From assembly GCF_013170845.1 (NCBI RefSeq), contig NZ_CP033367.1:248001-312000 (forward strand): a stretch of DNA of 64,000 nucleotides. Reading direction: 5' to 3'. A model generated the notes under the pieces. The model ran no database searches. It was not told the origin of the DNA and saw only the letters and a list, made by a program, of their open reading frames with translations. The DNA is from Mesorhizobium loti R88b. Lineage in GTDB: Bacteria > Pseudomonadota > Alphaproteobacteria > Rhizobiales > Rhizobiaceae. Positions 34,241 to 41,491 of this stretch are shown here, one piece after another. A program made the position numbers and the translations under genes. Positions within the stretch are counted from its first letter, which is position 1, and each line of letters opens with the position of its first letter.

Positions 34241-35500
34241 ATGTTCGAAGCCTTTGGCAGCGGCCCTCTTTCCGGCCGCTCCCGGCTCATGGCCACGTGC
34301 CTTGCGGTGTCGCTCGCTTTTCTTCCCCAGATCGCCATATCAGGCGAATACCAGCTCGGCTCGCAGGACAAGCTCACCATCCGGATCGCCGAATGGCAGA
34401 CCGTGGAAGGTACGTTCCGTGACTGGTCGGCGGTGAACGGTGAATACACGGTCGGTCCGGGCGGAACGCTGTCGGTGCCTTTCGTCGGCGAGTTGCCGGC
34501 GGCCGGCAAGACCACGGCGGAAGTCGCGGCCGCGATCGGCGAAGCGCTGCAGCACAAGCTCGCTCTGTCGGACAAGCCCGAAGCCTCGGTCGAGATGGCG
34601 CAATTCCGCCCGTTCTATATTTCCGGCGAGGTGCAGAACCCCGGCCAATTTCCCTTTGTGCCCGATCTGACGGTGCTGAAGGCGATCAGTGTCGCCGGCG
34701 GCATCAGGCGCAACACCGATTACGGCCCGCAGCTCGGCAAGGACCTGGTCACCGCCAAGGGCAATTTCGATATTTCCGACGACCAGCGCGTCCGGTTGAT
34801 CGTCAGGCGCGCCCGCATCGATGCCGATCTGGCCGGCAAGGCGAGCTTCGAGGCGCCGCAGGAGGTCCAGAGCGACCCAAGGCTGCCGACCATCGTCGCC
34901 GACGAGATGACGATCCTAACGGCGGACCAGAAGGCGCTGAAGCTGAAGCTCGAGGCGCTCGACGATCTCAAGGGCGTTCTGCAGGCCGAAATCGAATCGC
35001 TGCAAAAGAAGATCGTCAACCAACAGAAGCAGGTCGATCTGGCACAGCAGCAGCTCGCCAGCATCGGTCCGCTGGCGCAGAAGGGCCTTGTCGCCAATTC
35101 GCGGCTCCTGGATTCGCAGCAGTCCGTCACCGACCTGCAGGGCAAGATCCTGGACTATGAGACAGCCATCCTCACCGCCAAGCAGTCGATCAGCAAGGCG
35201 ACGCAGGACGCCATCGATGCCCAGAACACCTTGAGTTCCACCCTCGCCGCCGACCGGCAGCAGACCGAGGCCGACCTGAACGAGGCCGCGCTGAAAGTGA
35301 ACATGCAGAAAGGCCTGATCGCCCAGGCCAGCGATCCCTCGACGACGGCCGCCATCACCAACGACCAGCAGCCCACTCTCGTCTATTCGCTGGTGCGCAA
35401 TGTCGATGGCAAGACCAGCGAAATCACCGCCAAGGAAGACACGCCGGTGCTGCCTGGCGACGTGATCAAGGTCAAGATAGCGCCGCTGGCCAGCCAGTAG
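34241..35500 (+). CDS. exoF: Polysaccharide export protein ExoF
   Basis: A 419-residue exported protein of the polysaccharide export family. A signal-like segment (MATCLAVSLAFLPQIAIS) is followed by YQLGSQDKLTIRI and GEYTVGPGGTLSVPFVGEL, the Poly_export domain, then FYISGEVQNPGQFPF, an SLBB domain. Residues from about 225 to 350 form a long coiled coil. ExoF is needed with ExoY for the first galactose step and for export in S. meliloti. The start is uncertain: ATG 34241 or TTG 34229, neither with a strong ribosome site. It follows exoY in the same direction. Confidence 0.9.
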   Translation: MFEAFGSGPLSGRSRLMATCLAVSLAFLPQIAISGEYQLGSQDKLTIRIAEWQTVEGTFRDWSAVNGEYTVGPGGTLSVPFVGELPAAGKTTAEVAAAIGEALQHKLALSDKPEASVEMAQFRPFYISGEVQNPGQFPFVPDLTVLKAISVAGGIRRNTDYGPQLGKDLVTAKGNFDISDDQRVRLIVRRARIDADLAGKASFEAPQEVQSDPRLPTIVADEMTILTADQKALKLKLEALDDLKGVLQAEIESLQKKIVNQQKQVDLAQQQLASIGPLAQKGLVANSRLLDSQQSVTDLQGKILDYETAILTAKQSISKATQDAIDAQNTLSSTLAADRQQTEADLNEAALKVNMQKGLIAQASDPSTTAAITNDQQPTLVYSLVRNVDGKTSEITAKEDTPVLPGDVIKVKIAPLASQ

Positions 35501-35656
35501 GATTTCGAAAAAGAGCATCGAGCGTTCGCAGGCGTTTTGAAGAAGACAGGTCTCGCGGGCGCGCAAGCCCACTGTCCATCGAAGACCACGTATTACCCTC
35601 GCTGATAATCCTGCCTGCGTGACGATACCGTCGCGGGCGAACGAAGAGATGGCGTC

Positions 35657-36214
35657 GTGAACGTCTACCGCATTCGAAGATATTTGAAGGGTTCGATCTT
35701 CACGCTCGTCTGGAGGATGAGAGGCATAAAAATTGCCGATCGGGTTTCCGTGCTGGGGACGGCGCCTCACATCGCCGGCAAAGGCGGAATTGAATTTGGC
35801 TCGCTTGTTTCATTTCGCGGTTTCGGATCGCGCTCCTGGTTTCATGTGTCGGGCAAAGGCAAGCTGTCTATCGGTTCGAGATCGTTCATCAACAGCGGCG
35901 TCATGATCGATGCCGCGCTCCGTGTAAGCATAGGGAAAAACTGTCTTATTGGGGATTGCGTCGTCATCCAGGATTCGAACTATCACGAGATCGACGAAGG
36001 CTCGGGCGTCAAGACCAAAGCCGTTCTCATCGGCGATAATGTCTGGATCGGTCGAAATTCCATAATTCTGCCCGGTGTCGAGCTTGGCGACCACAGCGTC
36101 ATTGGCGCCGGATCGGTCGTCACCAAGAGCGTTCCCCCGCGAAGCCTTGTGGCAGGAAATCCTGCCCGGGTCCTGCGCGAGGTCGTGGCATCCCCCGACT
36201 ACATCCGTACTTGA
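35657..36214 (+). CDS. Hexapeptide-repeat acyltransferase
   Basis: A 185-residue left-handed beta-helix acyltransferase. Hexapeptide repeats are visible as ISIGK, IGDCVVIQDSNYHEI, VLIGDNVWIGRNSIILPGVELG and HSVIGAGSVV, ending in VAGNPARVLRE, the usual terminal motif. The histidine in NYHEI may be catalytic. GTG 35657 follows AAGAGA by about 8 bases. It is 156 bp after exoF on the same strand and convergent with exoQ, so it may O-acetylate a polysaccharide sugar; this would be unlike ExoZ, which is a membrane acyltransferase. The acceptor is unknown. Confidence 0.83.
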   Translation: MNVYRIRRYLKGSIFTLVWRMRGIKIADRVSVLGTAPHIAGKGGIEFGSLVSFRGFGSRSWFHVSGKGKLSIGSRSFINSGVMIDAALRVSIGKNCLIGDCVVIQDSNYHEIDEGSGVKTKAVLIGDNVWIGRNSIILPGVELGDHSVIGAGSVVTKSVPPRSLVAGNPARVLREVVASPDYIRT

Positions 36215-36256
36215 TCCCTATCGCTCAAAGCCGCTACGCGCCTTGGTCGGAACCGA

Positions 36257-37537
36257 TTAGCCGGGCAATGCCGACTTCTCCGCGCCACCGGGTTCCATGA
36301 AGCCGACCCGCGCCCATCGCGTGCGGGTAACAGGCACGCGCGCCAGTTTGAAGTGACTGTAATAGAGCAAGAACGAGCCCATTATGTAGGGGTTGAGGAT
36401 ATCGACCTCGACGAATGACCTGATCACCAACAGCACCATCACGCCTGCAAGGATCACCGGCTCGGTCTGCCATGTTCTGAAGATCACCGCGGTGACATGG
36501 CCGACCAGCGTGCGCAGGATAATCAGCGAAATCATCACCGCGCCAACGAAGCCAAGTTCGACGAGGGCTTCGATATAGGTGTTATGGAAATGAAAGCCCG
36601 TGCGCGAGGTTATGTAGAATTCGTTCCAGAGCCGCTCGGCTTCGGCAAAACCCTGTACCCAGTAGGCTCCATAGCCGACACCAAGGATCGGGGATCGCTG
36701 CGCGGTGGTCCAGCCCTGGTCCCAGAGATAGGTCCGCCCCGTAAGCGTCGAATCCTTGCCGAAAATGCCGAGAACGAAATCCATCAGACCGAGATTAAGG
36801 GCGACAAAGACCGCCACGACCAGCAGGCCCGCGCCAACTATGAAAATGACCCGGCGATAACGTCTCGGCAGTAGCTTGGTGATGGCGAGAAGGGCCACCA
36901 GCGCCAGCACCGCAGGGATCGAGGCCATCGACGTGGCGGAATGGGAGAGCGCCAGAAGATACGTCGACAAGATCACGACAGGCAAAGCCAGGATCAGGCT
37001 CAGCCGGCCGCGCCGGTAAAAGGCAAGGTATACCACGCTGAAATAGATACCCAGCGAGGCGACAAAGCCGATCTGGTTCTTGGAGGCAAACGCGCCGACG
37101 AAACTATAGCTGCCGTCGAGAACGTCCTCGGAATAGGCCCCTACCTTGAGCGAGTAGAGCATGACGACGAATATGCCGATCAGCGCGCCCAGCGTCAGAG
37201 TACGCACGCTGACGGTGCGCGCCGCGACATAGGCACAGGCAATGTGGGAAAGATACTGGATCGCGGTTCTGGCGGTGACGCCGGGTGCCTGCGACCAGAA
37301 GACGGAGAAGCAGATATAGGCCGCGAACAGCAGCGGCAGCCAGGCGCTGGACAGTTGCCTCAGGAAGCGCCGGTAGTCGACCAGTATCAGCGGAAGCCAG
37401 ACGGCGTAGTAGGCCAGGATCAGCACCTGGCCGAAAATGACGGAGTAGGAGAACGCCCAGATCGAGACGGCCACGGCAAATGCGCCATAGACCGAGTTTT
37501 TCTCGGGATCGACCAGCAATGACTTTGGAATCTTCAT
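36257..37537 (-). CDS. exoQ: Exopolysaccharide polymerase ExoQ (Wzy/O-antigen ligase-like)
   Basis: A 426-residue integral membrane protein with about ten or more segments and a long periplasmic loop near the middle (SSLTGR-type region DSTLTGRTYLWDQGW), then GVGYGAYW and the conserved FHFHNTYIEALVELG containing the histidine typical of O-antigen ligase/polymerase families. ExoQ joins repeat units into polymer with ExoP. ATG 37537 was chosen where the conserved sequence begins (MKIPKSLLVDPEKNSVYGA split after VDP); the open frame extends 21 codons upstream. A palindromic operator lies 101 bp upstream. Confidence 0.88.
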   Translation of the reverse strand: MKIPKSLLVDPEKNSVYGAFAVAVSIWAFSYSVIFGQVLILAYYAVWLPLILVDYRRFLRQLSSAWLPLLFAAYICFSVFWSQAPGVTARTAIQYLSHIACAYVAARTVSVRTLTLGALIGIFVVMLYSLKVGAYSEDVLDGSYSFVGAFASKNQIGFVASLGIYFSVVYLAFYRRGRLSLILALPVVILSTYLLALSHSATSMASIPAVLALVALLAITKLLPRRYRRVIFIVGAGLLVVAVFVALNLGLMDFVLGIFGKDSTLTGRTYLWDQGWTTAQRSPILGVGYGAYWVQGFAEAERLWNEFYITSRTGFHFHNTYIEALVELGFVGAVMISLIILRTLVGHVTAVIFRTWQTEPVILAGVMVLLVIRSFVEVDILNPYIMGSFLLYYSHFKLARVPVTRTRWARVGFMEPGGAEKSALPG

Positions 37538-37637
37538 CTCAGAGTCCCGTCGACGCGACCCAGGGCCGGCAAGCCAGGCAGGCCGCAAGCCGGCCGGCAT
37601 ATCCGCAAACAGGGGCGTGCAATAAGGGGCATCTCCA

Positions 37638-37652
37638 TTGTGCAGTGCAATA
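37638..37652. promoter_or_regulatory. Palindromic operator copy upstream of exoQ (TTGTGCAGTGCAATA)
   Basis: Contains the TGCA-G-TGCA core of the exo palindrome and lies 101 bp before the exoQ start. A second weak copy (TATCGCACCGCATGC) follows with its centre 20 bp away. Confidence 0.5.
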
Positions 37653-37703
37653 TAACCTATCGCACCGCATGCTCAATGGCAAATCCGGTCACCTTGTCTT
37701 ACA

Positions 37704-37798
37704 CTAGAGCAGTTCGCCGTCGGCAAACCGCTCTAACTCTTTGTTTTGACGCGATTCCGAACGGGAAACCGTTCACACTTTTCCTGGGATTGCTCTAG
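37704..37798. repeat. Intergenic palindromic repeat element (rhizobial type)
   Basis: A 95-bp element that begins CTAGAGCAGTTC and ends GGGATTGCTCTAG, so its ends are inverted repeats. The interior contains CGGGAAACCGTT and CACACTTTTCCTGG. Very similar short elements are scattered between genes in many Rhizobiales genomes. It carries no coding capacity and may fold as a long hairpin in RNA. Confidence 0.65.
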
Positions 37799-37864
37799 CG
37801 AACGGGGAGGAATCAGCCGGTAGCCCACCCAGTACGCCCGCCCGGATCAGGCGAGGAGAACACA

Positions 37865-38692
37865 CTACCACAGGGCCCCGCCGGTGATCTGTATGTTTTC
37901 CATGGTGATGCCTTTGGCGAGATCCGAGCACAGGAATACCGCCAGAGCGGCGATCTCCTGCGGCTGCAGCATACGCTGCTGCGGATTGCCTTTGGCGATC
38001 TCGGCCATCGCTTCCTGGGCGCTGCGGCCCTTGCCCTCGCGCTCGACGACTTGCGCCACATTGCGGCGCATCAGTTCGGTCTCGACCCAGGTCGGGCTGA
38101 TCATGACGCAGGTGACGCCGTGTGCGGCCCCTTCCAGAGCCACGCAGCGGGTGAGGCCGAGAAGTCCGGCCTTGGAGGCGCAATAGGCGGGGTTATCCTT
38201 CCAGCCGACGGAAGCGGCGGTCGAGCCGATGTTGACGATGCGCCCCCAACCGCGCTCGATCATGCCGGGAAGCACGGCACGGGTAGCGCGGAATGCGCCG
38301 GTCAGGTTGGTGTCTACGATCTTGTCCCACAGCGAATCGGAATGGCCGCAGACCGGCTGCTCGGCGGTGGTGCCGGCGGCGTTGACCAGTATGTCGGCAG
38401 CGCCGACAGCGGCTTCGGCTTCGGCCACGAAAAGGTTGGTGATCTCACTGTCACGGACATCGAGATGAGCAGCGTGAACCCTCGTGCCGTGGGCCGCGAG
38501 AGCTGCGCGAACCCGCTCGATCTCGTCAGCGCCGGGATAGTAGGCGGCATCGGATTTGTCGGCCCCGGCGGGGGCAATGTAGGAGCCGACGGCGACATTG
38601 ACGCCGGCCTGCGCCAGGGCCGCGGCAATGGCGAAGCCCATGCCGGAAAACCCGCCGGTGACGATCGCGCTGCGGCCGGAAAGATTTGTCAT
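37865..38692 (-). CDS. SDR family oxidoreductase in acetone carboxylase operon
   Basis: A 275-residue classical SDR with TGGFSGMG at the cofactor site, LVNAAGTT, a catalytic serine in IGSTAAS and the catalytic YCASK. It is somewhat longer than usual because of an insertion after the second strand (about residues 40-60). It lies 99 bp downstream of the acetone carboxylase gamma gene on the same strand. Acetone carboxylase makes acetoacetate, so a 3-hydroxybutyrate-dehydrogenase-like role or oxidation of a secondary alcohol to the ketone would make sense; both are inference. Confidence 0.85.
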   Translation of the reverse strand: MTNLSGRSAIVTGGFSGMGFAIAAALAQAGVNVAVGSYIAPAGADKSDAAYYPGADEIERVRAALAAHGTRVHAAHLDVRDSEITNLFVAEAEAAVGAADILVNAAGTTAEQPVCGHSDSLWDKIVDTNLTGAFRATRAVLPGMIERGWGRIVNIGSTAASVGWKDNPAYCASKAGLLGLTRCVALEGAAHGVTCVMISPTWVETELMRRNVAQVVEREGKGRSAQEAMAEIAKGNPQQRMLQPQEIAALAVFLCSDLAKGITMENIQITGGALW

Positions 38693-38791
38693 GTGGCCAG
38701 TCTCCGATGCCTACGTCCGACACGCTATTCATAGGCCGGTGCCGGCAAAGAACGCTACCTTGCCGGCGACGCGGTTCACAAGATCAGCTTC

Positions 38792-39277
38792 CTACAGTGG
38801 TTTGCCCAGCCATTCGCGATAGAAGCCTTCGAGATCGGGTTCGAAATCATGCACGATGGGGTAGCCGGGGGCCGCCGCCTCCACCTCGTGCATGGTGCCG
38901 CATTCCGGGCAGATAAACTCGCGGATCTCCATCCACTGCGGATCGGGGATATCGCTGTTCGGGTAGATCTCGCGCAACGCTTCCTCGGTGTTGCGCACGA
39001 TGATCGCGGCCTTGAGCTTCCAGTTCTTGCGGTAGTCGCCGAAGGAGTGGCCGCATTCGCAGCGGGTGATCCGCTCGTCGCCGCTTTGGCAGATGAACAA
39101 ATGATCCGAGACCGGCAGCAGGATCGGGTCTTTCCAGGCGACGCGGTCCTGATAGACGGCGACCATCTTGAAGAAGCGGTCATCGTCCTTGTAGGCGCTC
39201 ATGATGCGCCGCGTCTGCGGCCAGGGCAGCTGGCCAGCGGCGAGATCGGCAAGGACTTCCTTGCTGTACGAGGTCAT
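38792..39277 (-). CDS. acxC: Acetone carboxylase gamma subunit
   Basis: A 161-residue protein matching the acetone carboxylase gamma subunit family. Cysteine pairs CECGHSFGD (about residues 74-82) and CPECGTMHE (about 123-131) could bind zinc or shape the carboxylation site. Length is normal. Its start overlaps the end of the alpha-subunit gene by 4 bp. Together the three subunits carboxylate acetone to acetoacetate with bicarbonate and ATP in the cytoplasm. Confidence 0.88.
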   Translation of the reverse strand: MTSYSKEVLADLAAGQLPWPQTRRIMSAYKDDDRFFKMVAVYQDRVAWKDPILLPVSDHLFICQSGDERITRCECGHSFGDYRKNWKLKAAIIVRNTEEALREIYPNSDIPDPQWMEIREFICPECGTMHEVEAAAPGYPIVHDFEPDLEGFYREWLGKPL

Positions 39278-41478
39278 GGCTTTGCTCCCGGCATGAAGAT
39301 CGATTTGGCGTCGACCTTCCAGAAATCACTGAAATCTTTGGTGAAGCGCGAGGAAAGCTTGATCGCGCTGGCGTACATCTTCTTCACCTCGGGGGCGAAG
39401 TCAGCCTTCTCGACCCGGCCGCGTTCGGCTTCGATCCAGTCCGAAACGGGGATCGCCTTGGCCAGACGCTGCTTGCGCATGGCGGCCCGACGTTTAATCG
39501 TGGCGTCGATATCGGCAACCGGATAGCCCTCGGCATCGTCCTTCAGAATGATGCCGAAAACCTGGTCGGCCGCCTGGCGGGTGAGAAAACCGTTCTCGAC
39601 GTCCCATGCCGTCTTGATCGGATCGCGTTCCAGCACGTCGCCATAACCGCCGCCGCCATTGTAGGAATGGCTGAAGATGTCGCCGGATTTGTGCGGCGCG
39701 GTGATGTAGGGGCCTTCGACCACGACATGGTCACCGCCGATATTCTTCTCATAGTCGGAGACGTCAGGGGCGATGCCGGGCGCATGCGCCAGCGGTTCAC
39801 CCTTGGCCGCCAGTTCGTGGATGTTGGAGTTGCGCACCGCGCGATGTTTTTGGCAGGTCGGCGCGGGATAACCGCCGCACATGCCGCCATTGTCGAACAC
39901 GCGCGAGGAATGCTCCGATGTGTGGAGCCGCAGATGCGAGGTCTTGTTGATCAGCCAGGTCGAGACGAAGGAACAGCCGCCGCGATATTTGCCGGCGCCG
40001 CCCGAATTGGGGACGATCGAGCGGCCGATATAGACCATCGGCATCGACTGTTCCCAGACCTCGATGTTGCCCATGTCGGATTCCGGATTCCAGCCGACAT
40101 AGGCGGTGTCGAGGCCATCGGCGATGGCCAGCGCGCCGGAGCCAGCGGCGGCGCATTCAAAATGCGCCATGCCGAACGGCGTACCGTACTGGCTTTCGCC
40201 ACCCATCTCGATCATCGGGCTGTTGACCTGGCCGACGAAGGCCTCCTCGACGAAGCCACGCGCCACGAAGCCGCGAGACAAAAGCCGCTGGAAGACGCCA
40301 TAGGCCGGCAGCAGCAGTGCCCATGAGGTGGCGGTCGCAACCATCTCATTGTCCGGGTTGGTCCAGGTGCCGTGCGGCAATTTCAGCTCGGTCGCCATCC
40401 AGGCGCCGTCATTGACCAGGCCTTCGAAATTCATGTGCTGGGTCAAGGTGACAAACATGCCGCCATCCATGCCGGCCGGCGTGCAGTTCATCGAATGGTA
40501 GCCCCAGGGCTGCGTGCCCTCGAAGTCCATGGTGATCTTACCGTCGGTGGTGATCTCCATCTCGATCGGGATGTTGTAGAGCCAATCGGGATCGCCGAGC
40601 AGCTGGAAGCCAGGTTTGCCGGCCGTAACGTGGCCGTAGAAAGTGTGGCCGCGATAGATGCCGGGAACGGTGAGCTGGCGGGTGCGGGCGAGCTGGGCGC
40701 GGCGGCCTTCCTCGATGAATTCCTTCGACACCTTCATCCAGTAGTCGAGGCCGATCTCGGAGATCAGATGCTGGACGCTTTCGCGCATGTCGATGCAAGA
40801 GGCGACCTTAGCCTTTTCGTCGAGCACCCAGTAGATGGGCATGCGCAGATTGCGCTCGCAGCGGATGACGTAGTCGCGGCGGATCTCGTCATTCTCGCCG
40901 ATCTTCTCGGCGCAGACGAACAGGCCTTCGGTGAAGCGCTCCTGAGCCAGGCAGACGTCGCCGCCAGGCGTGATGCCGCCGGCTTCCAGCTCGTGGCAGA
41001 CCGCACCTGCCCAGCCGACCAGCGTGCCTTCATGGAAGATCGGCACCACGTCCATCACGTCGGGCACCTGCACCGTGCCGATGAAAGCGTCATTGTTGGC
41101 GAAGATGTCGCCTTCGCGGATCTTCGGGTTTTCCTCGTAATTGTTCTTGATCATCCACTTGATGAAGCGGCTCATCGTGTGGACGTGCACCATGATGCCG
41201 TTGGACAGCGCAATGGCGTCGCCTTCGGGGGTGTAGATGGCGACCACCATCTCGCCGACCTCACGCACGCCGGGCGATGCCGAGATGCGACGCGCCATTT
41301 CGCGGGCCGAGACGCAATAGGCGCGCAGCTTGGTGTGCAGCGTCTCGAATTTCAGCGGGTCCTGGTTGCGCAGCGTGAGCTCGGTGATGCCATCATAGCA
41401 GCCGGTCTCTTCCATGAGCCGCTCGGAATCGAGCAGTCTTTCGCGAAGGCGCAGGGCCGAAGCAGGTTTGTCCAACAT
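39274..41478 (-). CDS. acxB: Acetone carboxylase alpha subunit (HyuB-like)
   Basis: A 734-residue protein of the hydantoinase B/acetone carboxylase alpha family. The family pattern is seen in EGDAIALSNGIMVHV, EGDIFANNDAFIGTVQVPD, CHELEAGGITPGG here as loops with metal-binding acidic residues, and near the C-terminus NGGGGYGDVLERDP. ATG 41478 was chosen because AGAGGGCG lies upstream and the gene then starts 13 bp after the beta-subunit stop; the frame continues 20 codons upstream inside the beta gene. Related acetophenone carboxylases exist, but the gamma gene next door favours acetone carboxylase. Confidence 0.88.
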   Translation of the reverse strand: MLDKPASALRLRERLLDSERLMEETGCYDGITELTLRNQDPLKFETLHTKLRAYCVSAREMARRISASPGVREVGEMVVAIYTPEGDAIALSNGIMVHVHTMSRFIKWMIKNNYEENPKIREGDIFANNDAFIGTVQVPDVMDVVPIFHEGTLVGWAGAVCHELEAGGITPGGDVCLAQERFTEGLFVCAEKIGENDEIRRDYVIRCERNLRMPIYWVLDEKAKVASCIDMRESVQHLISEIGLDYWMKVSKEFIEEGRRAQLARTRQLTVPGIYRGHTFYGHVTAGKPGFQLLGDPDWLYNIPIEMEITTDGKITMDFEGTQPWGYHSMNCTPAGMDGGMFVTLTQHMNFEGLVNDGAWMATELKLPHGTWTNPDNEMVATATSWALLLPAYGVFQRLLSRGFVARGFVEEAFVGQVNSPMIEMGGESQYGTPFGMAHFECAAAGSGALAIADGLDTAYVGWNPESDMGNIEVWEQSMPMVYIGRSIVPNSGGAGKYRGGCSFVSTWLINKTSHLRLHTSEHSSRVFDNGGMCGGYPAPTCQKHRAVRNSNIHELAAKGEPLAHAPGIAPDVSDYEKNIGGDHVVVEGPYITAPHKSGDIFSHSYNGGGGYGDVLERDPIKTAWDVENGFLTRQAADQVFGIILKDDAEGYPVADIDATIKRRAAMRKQRLAKAIPVSDWIEAERGRVEKADFAPEVKKMYASAIKLSSRFTKDFSDFWKVDAKSIFMPGAKP

Positions 41479-41491
41479 GGCGATCGCCCTC

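Larger units (their letters stand above)
37538..37864. other. Intergenic region between exoQ and the SDR gene
   Basis: A 327-bp gap that contains an exo-type palindrome (37638-37652) and a 95-bp inverted-end repeat element (37704-37798). No gene is seen. Confidence 0.6.
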
